Assembly (NCBI GenBank): GCA_030039095.1
Contig: JASHQP010000737.1
Span: 1 to 7,166, forward strand
Length of the DNA: 7,166 nt
Reading direction: 5' to 3'
DNA from: Streptosporangiaceae bacterium
GTDB lineage: Bacteria; Actinomycetota; Actinomycetes; Streptosporangiales; Streptosporangiaceae
Shown here: piece by piece, positions 1-6,327 of the stretch
How positions within the stretch are numbered: position 1 is the stretch's first letter
Layout of the letters: each line of letters opens with the position of its first letter
Made by a program: the position numbers and the translations under genes
Notes under the pieces: model-generated
Told to the model about the DNA's origin: nothing
Database searches by the model: none
The model's input: the letters and a program-made list of their open reading frames with translations, nothing else

Positions 1-935
<935 letters not shown>

Positions 936-942
936 GGCGGCG

Positions 943-948
943 AGCCTA
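943..948 (-). promoter_or_regulatory. Candidate -10 hexamer (TAGGCT) for a leaderless purD transcript
   Basis: On the minus strand TAGGCT is followed by exactly 7 nt (CGCCGCC) and then the purD GTG. Actinobacterial leaderless genes typically carry TANNNT about 7 nt before the start codon. No convincing -35 is seen at the usual distance. It sits in the 38-bp gap after the upstream gene, so it would be an internal promoter of the purA-purD cluster. Inferred from motif and spacing only. Confidence 0.45.
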
Positions 949-973
949 CCGGCCGATCGCAGCGAGCGGCACG

Positions 974-1405
974 CTACAGCGGTGGGACCCCCGCTATCCG
1001 CCGCCTTGTGCTGATCCCCAGATAGGTGACGGTGACAGTGGCGAACCGGCCCTCGGCGGTGGCCACCCAGAACCAGTCGTTGACCGGCATGACATCTGCG
1101 GCGTGGCCGCCCCCGCCGAGGCTGCGGCGGGAGAACCGGGTGGTGATCCCCGCGGCGCTGCCGATGAGGCGTCCCCACGCGACGGCGTGCGGCTGGCCGC
1201 CGGTGACGGTGCGGGCGGCCCCGCACAGGACCCCGGCCGAGAGGGGCGTCGCGACGACGACGTCCAGCAGAGTGTCCGCCGCGTAGATCTCCATGGCCGG
1301 CCGCGCGGCAGTCTGCCGGGAGACCCGCACCGACCACGGGGCGCGAAGCAGTTCGTACGCGTCGTGCTCACCGCAGTCTGGCCCGCTGATCCGCCAGAGC
1401 ACCAT
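974..1405 (-). CDS. Conserved-looking protein of unknown function between purA and purD (143 aa)
   Basis: I do not recognise this family. The frame is open from ATG (1405) to TAG (974-976) and its third codon positions are strongly G/C, as in the neighbouring real genes; it fills the space between purA and purD on the same strand. The product is soluble-looking, with no signal peptide or membrane segment. Visible features are two cysteines (C11, C61), a valine-rich stretch LLDVVVAT (46-53), a basic segment TTRFSRRS (88-95) followed by GGGGH (97-101), and an aromatic, beta-like segment [21 protein letters not shown] (110-130, in two parts: [11 protein letters not shown] and [10 protein letters not shown]). 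It starts 58 bp after purA ends and stops 38 bp before purD starts, which suggests co-transcription. No clear Shine-Dalgarno precedes the ATG; M38 is a possible internal start. A purine-related role is only an inference from position. Confidence 0.72.
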   Translation of the reverse strand: MVLWRISGPDCGEHDAYELLRAPWSVRVSRQTAARPAMEIYAADTLLDVVVATPLSAGVLCGAARTVTGGQPHAVAWGRLIGSAAGITTRFSRRSLGGGGHAADVMPVNDWFWVATAEGRFATVTVTYLGISTRRRIAGVPPL

Positions 1406-1427
1406 GCTGGATGAGCGTTCCCGGGGC

Positions 1428-1445
1428 GGCCGGCGTTACCCGGCC
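1428..1445. other. Inverted repeat in the gap between purA and the 143-aa gene
   Basis: GGCCGG, a 6-nt loop (CGTTAC) and CCGGCC form a perfect 6-bp stem in the 58-bp gap downstream of purA. There is no T-tract on either side, so it is at best a weak or U-less terminator, an attenuator, or an mRNA processing/stability structure between the two coding regions. Confidence 0.3.
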
Positions 1446-1463
1446 CGCATCGTGGACCCGGCG

Positions 1464-2747
1464 TCAGATCAGCGGCCGGAGCTGCAGCGTCTGGTCGCGG
1501 CGCGGGCCCACGCCGATCCCGCACACGGGGGCGCCGATCATGTCCTCGACCGCCCGCACGTACGCCTGGGCGTTGCGTGGCAGGTCCTCGAACTGCCGGG
1601 CGGAGGAGATGTCCTCCCGCCAGCCGTCCAGGTACTCGTAAACCGGCACCGCGTGGTGGAAGTCGGTCTGCGTCATCGGCACCTCGTCGCGGGAGGTCCC
1701 GTTCACGTCGTAGGCCACGCAGACCGGCACCCGCTCCAGCCCGGACAGCACATCCAGCTTGGTGAGGAAGTAGTCGGTGACCCCGTTGATCCGGCTGGCG
1801 TAGCGGGCGATGACGGCGTCGAACCAGCCACAGCGGCGCGGTCTGCCCGTCGTGACGCCGTACTCGTGTCCGGTCTTGCGCAGCCACTCGCCCTGCTCGC
1901 CGGTGAGCTCGGTGGGGAACGGGCCGGCGCCCACCCGCGTGGTGTAGGCCTTCAGGATCCCGATCACCTTCGTGATCCTGGTGGGGCCCAGACCCGAGCC
2001 GGCGCAGGCACCGCCAGCCGTGGGGGACGAGGAGGTAACGAACGGGTAGGTGCCGTGGTCCACGTCGAGCTCGGTGGCCTGCGCGCCCTCGAGCAGGATC
2101 ACCTTGCCCTCATCCAGGGCTTTGTTGAGGACCAGGCTGGTATCGGCGACGTAGCGCTGGAGCCGCTCGAAGTGGCCCAGGTATTCCTTGGCCGCCGCAT
2201 CGGCGTCGATCCCCCGGCGGTTGTAGACCTTGGTGAGCACCTGGTTCTTCTCTCGCAGCACGAGCTCGAGCTTCTGGCACAAGATCCCCGGGTCCATCAG
2301 GTCCTGCACCCGGATTCCCATCCGTGCGGCCTTGTCGGCGTAGGCCGGGCCGATCCCGCGGCCGGTGGTGCCAATCCGCGCGCTGCCGAGATAACGCTCG
2401 GTCACCTTGTCGAGCGCGATGTGGTGCGGCATGATCAGGTGCGCGTTGGCCGAGATCAGAAGCCGGTCGCAGGACACGCCGCGGCTCTCCAGCCCGTCGA
2501 TCTCCCCGAGCAGCACGGCCGGGTCGATCACCACGCCGTTGCCGATCACCGGCGTGGCCTTCTTGGACAGCACGCCGGCCGGAAGCAGGTGCAGCGCGTA
2601 GCTCTCGTCGCCGATGACCACGGTGTGCCCCGCGTTGTTGCCGCCCTGATACCTGACCACGTAGTCAACGTCGTCGCCGACCAGGTCGGTAACCTTGCCC
2701 TTGCCCTCGTCGCCCCACTGCGCGCCCACGATCACGATGGCGGGCAT
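1464..2747 (-). CDS. purA: Adenylosuccinate synthetase
   Basis: PurA condenses IMP with aspartate using GTP to give adenylosuccinate, the committed step from IMP to AMP. The 427-residue length is normal for the family. Clear signatures are the N-terminal GTP loop [11 protein letters not shown] (8-18, catalytic D13), NNAGHTVV (37-44, catalytic H41), the IMP-binding [16 protein letters not shown] (127-142), LLEGAQAT with [13 protein letters not shown] (218-240), [16 protein letters not shown] (266-281), [12 protein letters not shown] (299-310), the guanine-specificity TKLDVLSG (329-336) and GVGPRRDQT near the end. Small departures from what I recall as usual are E226 and S241 in the DHGTYPF neighbourhood, probably harmless. 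The ATG at 2747 is supported by GAAGGGG about 9 nt upstream and a nearer GGTGAG. The gene follows DUF3151 on the same strand after a 103-bp structured gap and precedes the unknown gene and purD. Confidence 0.98.
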   Translation of the reverse strand: MPAIVIVGAQWGDEGKGKVTDLVGDDVDYVVRYQGGNNAGHTVVIGDESYALHLLPAGVLSKKATPVIGNGVVIDPAVLLGEIDGLESRGVSCDRLLISANAHLIMPHHIALDKVTERYLGSARIGTTGRGIGPAYADKAARMGIRVQDLMDPGILCQKLELVLREKNQVLTKVYNRRGIDADAAAKEYLGHFERLQRYVADTSLVLNKALDEGKVILLEGAQATELDVDHGTYPFVTSSSPTAGGACAGSGLGPTRITKVIGILKAYTTRVGAGPFPTELTGEQGEWLRKTGHEYGVTTGRPRRCGWFDAVIARYASRINGVTDYFLTKLDVLSGLERVPVCVAYDVNGTSRDEVPMTQTDFHHAVPVYEYLDGWREDISSARQFEDLPRNAQAYVRAVEDMIGAPVCGIGVGPRRDQTLQLRPLI

Positions 2748-2760
2748 CTCACCAAGCCCC

Positions 2761-2818
2761 TTCGGATAACGCCGAAACCCCTGTTCGCGGCCATGCGGTT
2801 ATGCAAGCGCGACAGGGG
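2761..2818 (-). promoter_or_regulatory. Structured purA leader: long inverted repeat plus a small hairpin
   Basis: The 103-bp gap between DUF3151 and purA holds a long inverted repeat. On the plus strand CCCCTGTTCGCG (2778-2789) pairs with CGCGACAGGGG (2808-2818), with one bulged base and an 18-nt loop. A second hairpin follows in the minus-strand RNA: TTCGG (2761-2765) against CCGAA (2772-2776), with a 6-nt loop. In the purA-sense RNA the large stem ends in AGGGG followed by UUU, so it could be a weak terminator for the DUF3151 transcript or a leader element for purA. It matches no riboswitch I recognise. Confidence 0.4.
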
Positions 2819-2850
2819 CTCTTGCGCTGCGATGCTACCGGATGGCTCGG

Positions 2851-3267
2851 TCAGGCGGGGTCGAGGATGTCCGCGGCGGAGGCGCTGCTGTCGCGGAGGA
2901 ACTCGCTGCAGCGCTGGGCCTCGTCGTCCTCGCCGATCGCGGCGGCGGCGGCGCCGAGCATGTGCAGCGAGCGCAGGAAGCCCTGGTTGGGCTCGTGCTC
3001 CCAGGGGACCGGCCCGTAGCCCTTCCAGCCGGACCGGCGCAGCTGGTCCAGGCCGCGGTGATAGCCGGTCCTTGCGTACGCGTACGCGGCGACCGGGTCG
3101 CCGGCTTCGATCGCGCGCTCGGCGAGCGCGGCCCACGCGGCGCAGTAAGCGGGATGGCGCGCGGCCACGGTTGCCGGGTCGGTGCCGGACCGCAGGGCGT
3201 CGCTGGCCTCAGGATCATCCAGCAGATAGGCCGGCGGCGGGCCGCCCAGCAGGTTCTCATGCGTCAT
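2851..3267 (-). CDS. DUF3151 family protein (138 aa), function unknown
   Basis: This matches the actinobacterial DUF3151 family, of unknown function; I recall a homologue near purA and fba in Mycobacterium tuberculosis. The diagnostic block is at residues 64-99: YARTGYHRGLDQLRRSGWKG followed by YGPVPWEHEPNQGFLR. The protein is otherwise alanine-rich and probably all-helical (for example 36-64 and 99-122), with no membrane segment or signal peptide. The N-terminal region has GGPPPAYLLDDPEA (8-21), the substrate-free proline turn typical of the family start. The ATG at 3267 gives the usual length of about 140 residues; no good Shine-Dalgarno is visible before it. The start lies only 30 bp from the divergent AKR start, so both promoters must overlap. 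It may be co-transcribed with purA downstream, though a stem-loop lies between them. Confidence 0.9.
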   Translation of the reverse strand: MTHENLLGGPPPAYLLDDPEASDALRSGTDPATVAARHPAYCAAWAALAERAIEAGDPVAAYAYARTGYHRGLDQLRRSGWKGYGPVPWEHEPNQGFLRSLHMLGAAAAAIGEDDEAQRCSEFLRDSSASAADILDPA

Positions 3268-3284
3268 GGCGCCATCTTGCCCGA

Positions 3285-3290
3285 TAGGTT
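3285..3290 (+). promoter_or_regulatory. Candidate -10 hexamer (TAGGTT) for a leaderless AKR transcript
   Basis: TAGGTT is followed by 7 nt (TGTCTGC) and the ATG at 3298. This is the same hexamer-to-start geometry as upstream of purD. There is no recognisable -35; the region 17-19 bp upstream falls inside the start of the divergent DUF3151 gene. If correct, it supports the ATG at 3298 over the in-frame GTG at 3334. Confidence 0.45.
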
Positions 3291-3297
3291 TGTCTGC

Positions 3298-4179
3298 ATG
3301 CTGGATGGTGAGCTCGTTGCGGCAGGTAGCGGTGTGTTCGCACTTGGCGGCAATGTGGCGGTCACCCGCCTCGGCTATGGCGCGATGCAGATCACCGGGC
3401 GGGGGATCTGGGGACCGCCGCCGGACTCTGGCGAGGCGATCCGGGTGCTGCGCCGCGCGGTCGAGCTCGGGGTCGACTTCATCGACACCGCCGACTCCTA
3501 CGGGCCGTTCGTCAGCGAGGAGCTGATCCGCGAGGCGCTGCATCCGTACAGCGGGCTCACGATCGCGACCAAGGGCGGCCTCACGCGCAGCGGCCCGGAC
3601 CAGTGGGGGACCGTCGGCAGGCCCGAGTACCTGCGGCAGTGCGTGGAGATGAGCCTGCGCAGGCTCGGCCTGGACACGATCGACCTGTACCAGCTGCACC
3701 GGATCGACCCGCAGATCCCTGCTGCCGACCAGGTGGGCGAGCTGGCCGACCTCCGCAAGGAGGGCAAGATCCGGCACATCGGGCTGTCCGAGGTGAGCGT
3801 GCCGGAGATCGGCGAGGCCAGGCTGACGGCCCCGATCGTGTCCGTGCAGAACCTGTATAACGTGCTCGAGCGCCGCAGTGAGGACGTGCTCGACTACTGC
3901 GAGCGGGAAGGGCTCGGGTTCATCCCGTACTGCCCGATCGCGACCGGCCAGTTGGCGTCGCCGTCCGGCCGGCTGGCCCAGCTGTCCAGGCAGACGGGTA
4001 TCTCCGGAGCTCAGCTGGCGCTGGCCTGGCTGCTGCGGCGGTCGCCGGTCATGCTGCCGATCCCGGGAACCCGCACAGTGGATCACCTGGAGGAGAACGT
4101 CGAAGCCGCCGAGGTTGAGCTGACCGGCGACCAGTTCCGTGCGATGGCCGAGCTCGCCCCGCCGGCTCCGGCGTTCTGA
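3298..4179 (+). CDS. Aldo/keto reductase
   Basis: This is an NADPH-dependent oxidoreductase of the aldo/keto reductase superfamily, a cytoplasmic TIM-barrel enzyme reducing aldehydes or ketones; the substrate cannot be read from sequence. The catalytic tetrad is complete: D63 and Y68 in FIDTADSYG (61-69), K92 in IATKGG (89-94), and H134 in LYQLHRID (130-137). Further hallmarks are RLGYGAM (24-30), the EGKIRHIGLSEVS stretch (155-167), VQNLYN (183-188) and the cofactor-phosphate site IPGTRTVDHLEENV (255-268). Length 293 residues is within the range of the short bacterial type. The ATG at 3298 is supported by a leaderless-type -10 7 nt upstream; GTG at 3334, with GGCAGG before it, would start nearer to the conserved FALGG and cannot be excluded. 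It diverges from DUF3151 and converges on fba 25 bp away, so it is a single-gene unit unlinked in function to its neighbours as far as I can see. Confidence 0.95.
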   Translation: MLDGELVAAGSGVFALGGNVAVTRLGYGAMQITGRGIWGPPPDSGEAIRVLRRAVELGVDFIDTADSYGPFVSEELIREALHPYSGLTIATKGGLTRSGPDQWGTVGRPEYLRQCVEMSLRRLGLDTIDLYQLHRIDPQIPAADQVGELADLRKEGKIRHIGLSEVSVPEIGEARLTAPIVSVQNLYNVLERRSEDVLDYCEREGLGFIPYCPIATGQLASPSGRLAQLSRQTGISGAQLALAWLLRRSPVMLPIPGTRTVDHLEENVEAAEVELTGDQFRAMAELAPPAPAF

Positions 4180-4187
4180 GCCGGGGC
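4165..4187. terminator. Possible bidirectional terminator between the converging AKR and fba genes
   Basis: An 8-bp stem with one G-T pair forms from 4165-4172 (GCTCCGGC) and 4180-4187 (GCCGGGGC), with a 7-nt loop that includes the AKR stop codon. There is no T-tract. It lies at the only gap (25 bp) between two convergent genes, where a terminator is expected; U-less hairpins are common terminator candidates in actinobacteria. Confidence 0.4.
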
Positions 4188-4204
4188 GCTTCGGCCAGCG
4201 GCGC

Positions 4205-5227
4205 TCAGCCGATCTGCTTCCCCGCCGACATCAGGTCCTGGCAGGCCTGGACGACCCGGGCGGTCATCGATTCCTCCGCCGCCTTGCCCCAGGTCCGCGG
4301 GTCGTACGCCTTCTTGTTGCCGACCTCGCCGTCGATCTTGAGCACCCCGTCGTAGTTGGCGAACATGTGACCGGCGACGGGCCGGGTGAAGGCGTACTGG
4401 GTGTCGGTGTCCACGTTCATCTTCACCACCCCGTACGAGATCGCCTCGTGGATGTCGTCGAGCCCGGAACCGGATCCTCCGTGGAAGACCAGGTCAAACG
4501 GGTTTTCCTTGCCGTACTTCGCGCCGACGGAGTCCTGGATCTCCTTCAGCACCGTGGGGCGCAGCCGGACATGACCGGGCTTGTACACCCCGTGCACGTT
4601 GCCGAACGTCGCTGCCAGGATGTACCGGCCGTGCTCGCCGAGCCCGAGGATCTCGGCCGTGGCCAGCGCGTCCTCCGGGGTGCTGTACAGCTTCTCGTTC
4701 ATCTCGCCGGTGACGCCGTCCTCCTCACCGCCGACGACGCCAATCTCCATTTCCATGATGATGTGCGCGGCGGCGCACTTCGCGAGCAGTTCGCCGGCGA
4801 TCTGCAGGTTCTCGTCCAGTGGCACCGCGGAGCCGTCCCACATGTGCGACTGGAACAGCGGCTGCTCGCCGCGCGCCACCCGCTCGGTGGAGATCTGGAT
4901 CAGCGGGCGCATATACCCGTCCAGCTTGTCCTTGGGGCAGTGGTCGGTGTGCAGCGCGATGTGGGCCGGGTACCTGGCCGCCACGACCTCGGCGAAACGA
5001 GCCAGCGCCACGGCCCCGGTGACCATGTCCTTGACCGACTGGCCGGACAGGTACTCGGCGCCACCGGTGGAGACCTGGACGATCCCGTCGCTGCCGGCCT
5101 CGGCGAATCCGCGGAGAGCCGCGTTCAGGGTCTGGCTGGACGTCACGTTGATCGCCGGGAAGGCGAAGCCGTGCTCCTTGGCATGGTCGAGCATCTGCGC
5201 GTATATCTCTGGCGTCGCGATAGGCAT
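4205..5227 (-). CDS. fba: Class II (zinc-dependent) fructose-bisphosphate aldolase
   Basis: Fba reversibly cleaves fructose 1,6-bisphosphate to dihydroxyacetone phosphate and glyceraldehyde 3-phosphate in glycolysis and gluconeogenesis. The 340-residue product has the full class II signature set: FAFPAINVTSS (21-31), HTDHCPKDKLD (93-103) with catalytic D95 and zinc ligand H96, QSHMWDGSA (126-134), the acidic MEMEIGVVGGEEDGV (158-172), FGNVHGVYKPG (208-218, zinc ligand H212), VFHGGSGSG (247-255, zinc ligand H249) and the phosphate-binding KMNVDTDTQYAF (269-280). NVDTD is typical of the E. coli-like A-type subclass. The ATG at 5227 is chosen because GAGAGGGA lies about 9 nt upstream and the protein then begins MPIATPEIY as homologues do; an ATG 30 bp further upstream in frame (5257) lacks this support. 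Palindromic DNA upstream hints at regulated transcription. Confidence 0.98.
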   Translation of the reverse strand: MPIATPEIYAQMLDHAKEHGFAFPAINVTSSQTLNAALRGFAEAGSDGIVQVSTGGAEYLSGQSVKDMVTGAVALARFAEVVAARYPAHIALHTDHCPKDKLDGYMRPLIQISTERVARGEQPLFQSHMWDGSAVPLDENLQIAGELLAKCAAAHIIMEMEIGVVGGEEDGVTGEMNEKLYSTPEDALATAEILGLGEHGRYILAATFGNVHGVYKPGHVRLRPTVLKEIQDSVGAKYGKENPFDLVFHGGSGSGLDDIHEAISYGVVKMNVDTDTQYAFTRPVAGHMFANYDGVLKIDGEVGNKKAYDPRTWGKAAEESMTARVVQACQDLMSAGKQIG

Positions 5228-5258
5228 GACGGCATTCCCTCTCACTCGGTACGCCACC

Positions 5259-5264
5259 AGTATC
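5259..5264 (-). promoter_or_regulatory. Candidate fba -10 hexamer (GATACT)
   Basis: GATACT on the minus strand lies 31 nt upstream of the fba ATG, leaving room for a short 5' leader that carries the ribosome binding site GAGAGGGA (about 5237-5244). No convincing -35 is present, and the upstream spacer is occupied by a perfect palindrome that overlaps the first two bases of the hexamer. Weak evidence, from sequence resemblance and position only. Confidence 0.35.
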
Positions 5265-5280
5265 CCGGCTCACGCCGGGA
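5263..5280. promoter_or_regulatory. Perfect 7-4-7 palindrome upstream of fba, possible operator
   Basis: TCCCGGC (5263-5269), a 4-nt centre (TCAC) and GCCGGGA (5274-5280) form a perfect inverted repeat. It occupies the spacer and edge of the putative fba -10, where a repressor would block polymerase. It could equally be a hairpin in a longer fba leader. No T-tract follows, so it is unlikely to be a terminator. Confidence 0.4.
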
Positions 5281-5327
5281 AAGCAGCGCAGCCCCGGGGG
5301 AAAGCGCAGGCCGGGAGAAAGCGCACG
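5274..5327. repeat. Three imperfect direct repeats upstream of fba
   Basis: The core CCGGG(A/G)n-AAAGC-GC(A) occurs three times. The AAAGC elements are at 5280, 5301 and 5318 (spacings 21 and 17 bp), each preceded by a run of CCGGG type and followed by GCA with a nearby GCC. The copies differ by small insertions. Such an array directly upstream of a promoter may be a multi-site regulator binding region; chance in G+C-rich DNA is possible. Confidence 0.35.
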
Positions 5328-5421
5328 CCGTTCCGCAAGGGCTTAATCGGCGAAACCGCCGGATTGCGTCCGGTATCGGGGCCGGAACGGGCCCGATGGC
5401 TTTAACGGATCGCGCAGGTTA

Positions 5422-5441
5422 ACGGGCGGTGACGCGCCCGT
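5422..5441. promoter_or_regulatory. Perfect 7-6-7 palindrome before the small membrane gene, possible operator
   Basis: ACGGGCG (5422-5428), a 6-nt centre (GTGACG) and CGCCCGT (5435-5441) form a perfect inverted repeat ending 4 bp before the putative -10 at 5446. It covers the place where the -35 would be, and no TTGACA-like box is present there. Position and symmetry suggest a regulator-binding site for the 39-aa gene; this is an inference. Confidence 0.4.
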
Positions 5442-5445
5442 CGTC

Positions 5446-5451
5446 TAAGGT
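5446..5451 (+). promoter_or_regulatory. Candidate -10 hexamer (TAAGGT) for a leaderless small-gene transcript
   Basis: TAAGGT is followed by exactly 7 nt (CAGTCGC) and the ATG at 5459, the third case of this geometry in the window. There is no Shine-Dalgarno before the ATG, which fits leaderless translation. Confidence 0.5.
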
Positions 5452-5458
5452 CAGTCGC

Positions 5459-5578
5459 ATGGGATTGCATGACGCCGACCCGCGGGTGCATTTACGCTAC
5501 CTGCTGGTCACGATCGTCACGCTGGGCGTGGTCGCCCTGCTCGTGGCTGGGTTCGCGGCGCTGCACGCGCTGACCTGA
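5459..5578 (+). CDS. Small single-pass membrane protein of unknown function (39 aa)
   Basis: A 40-codon frame from ATG to TGA encodes a hydrophilic N-terminus with MGLHDADPRVHLRY (1-14) and then one strongly hydrophobic segment, LLVTIVTLGVVALLVAGF (15-32), ending AALHALT. The predicted form is a single transmembrane helix with a short mixed-charge N-terminal tail; the tail's arginines just before the helix would favour a cytoplasmic N-terminus. Third codon positions are mostly G/C, as in real genes here. The start has a leaderless-type -10 placed exactly 7 nt upstream and a palindrome before that, which makes this tiny frame more believable than a random one. It diverges from fba and converges on pyrE. 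I recognise no family; it could be a membrane-complex accessory peptide, but nothing shows a role. Confidence 0.6.
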   Translation: MGLHDADPRVHLRYLLVTIVTLGVVALLVAGFAALHALT

Positions 5579-5622
5579 GCGCGCGGGCCCCGGCGACTCG
5601 CGCGGCCAGCCTGCGGCACCGC

Positions 5623-6159
5623 TCAGGCCGGCTCCACCTCCGCCATCTCGTAGGCGGCGCGATATTCCAGGCCGCGCGCGGTGACCTGCTGCCTTGCGCC
5701 GCGGTCCACGATGACCGCGACGCCCACGACGTCCGCCCCCGCCTCGATCAGAGCGTCGACGGCGGTCAGCACGGAACTGCCCGTTGTCGACGTGTCCTCG
5801 ACGGCCAGCACCCTGCGGCCGGCCACGTCCGGGCCTTCGATCCTGCGCTGGAGGCCGTGAGCCTTTCCGGTCTTGCGCACCACGAACGCGTCCAGGTGCC
5901 TGCCCCGTGCGCCCGCGGCGTGCAGCATCGCCGTCGCCACGGGATCCGCGCCCAGCGTCAGGCCACCGACCGCGTCGAAGTCCAGGTCGGCGGTCAGGTC
6001 GAGCATCACTCGCCCGGCGATCGGTGCGGCGCTGCCGTCCAGCGTCACCCGGCGCAGGTCGATATACCAGTTCGCCCGCTGCCCGGACGCGAGGACCACG
6101 TCACCACGGACAACGGCCTTTGCCTTGATGGCGCTGAGCAGATCGCTGCGGTCGGTCAC
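5623..6159 (-). CDS. pyrE: Orotate phosphoribosyltransferase
   Basis: PyrE transfers the phosphoribosyl group of PRPP to orotate to give OMP, the fifth step of de novo pyrimidine synthesis. From the GTG at 6159 the protein has 178 residues, the usual size of the actinobacterial form. Landmarks are SGQRANWYIDLR (25-36), the GGLTLGADPVA stretch (65-75), FVVRKTGKAHGLQ (92-104) with the catalytic-loop lysine/histidine residues, and the PRPP-binding loop VLAVEDTSTTGSS (117-129). No ATG is available at the start. A TTG at 6168 would add three residues; I prefer GTG because a TAAGCT hexamer lies 8 nt before it and would overlap the TTG. The 3' end converges on the 39-aa membrane gene with 44 bp between them and no obvious strong hairpin. 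Confidence 0.96.
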   Translation of the reverse strand: MTDRSDLLSAIKAKAVVRGDVVLASGQRANWYIDLRRVTLDGSAAPIAGRVMLDLTADLDFDAVGGLTLGADPVATAMLHAAGARGRHLDAFVVRKTGKAHGLQRRIEGPDVAGRRVLAVEDTSTTGSSVLTAVDALIEAGADVVGVAVIVDRGARQQVTARGLEYRAAYEMAEVEPA

Positions 6160-6167
6160 GGCAGCCA

Positions 6168-6173
6168 AGCTTA
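6168..6173 (-). promoter_or_regulatory. Candidate -10 hexamer (TAAGCT) for pyrE
   Basis: On the minus strand TAAGCT is followed by 8 nt (TGGCTGCC) and the GTG at 6159, again close to the leaderless geometry. TTGACG occurs just 5 nt upstream of it, too near to serve as its -35. There is no Shine-Dalgarno before either candidate start. Confidence 0.4.
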
Positions 6174-6227
6174 TCGGCCGTCAATCCCCTGATCGGTGGC
6201 CTGCAAACCGCACGTCGATCTGGATGC

Positions 6228-6242
6228 CGGGAGAGCCGGCTG
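6228..6242. other. Short hairpin in the pyrE / NYN divergent region
   Basis: GCCGG, a 5-nt loop (GAGAG) and CCGGC form a perfect 5-bp stem midway between the two divergent starts. It is too short to call a terminator or operator with confidence. The rest of the 168-bp gap holds only the promoter-like elements listed separately. Confidence 0.2.
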
Positions 6243-6293
6243 AGAGATAACTCGTGATCTGCGCGTTATGTCACGACACTCGCGATGCGCTGG

Positions 6294-6299
6294 TAACGT
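6294..6299 (+). promoter_or_regulatory. Candidate extended -10 (TGG-TAACGT) for the NYN gene
   Basis: TAACGT is preceded by TGG, giving a TGN extended -10, and lies 28 nt upstream of the GTG at 6328. Transcription would start near 6306, leaving a short leader that contains the purine-rich GAGGGGAAGG (6308-6317). No clear -35 is seen, as is common with extended -10 promoters. Confidence 0.45.
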
Positions 6300-6327
6300 C
6301 TCGCGTCGAGGGGAAGGGCGGTATCGC

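Noticed and set aside
1293..3287. 664-codon plus-strand open frame across purA and DUF3151
   Set aside because: It runs antisense through two well-identified genes and ends in an Arg-rich nonsense stretch; long antisense frames are expected at this G+C content.
2851..4086. Minus-strand open frame extending DUF3151 upstream through the AKR gene
   Set aside because: Only the part from the ATG at 3267 matches DUF3151; the extension is antisense to an AKR with a complete catalytic tetrad.
4139..5422. 427-codon plus-strand open frame opposite fba
   Set aside because: Antisense to an unmistakable class II aldolase; no recognisable domain of its own.
5579..5622. Possible terminator between the 39-aa gene and pyrE
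   Set aside because: G+C-rich with partial complementarity only; no stem long enough to call and no T-tract.
6267..6280. TGTC-AC-GACA inverted repeat upstream of the NYN gene
   Set aside because: Arms of only 4 bp are too short to separate from chance.
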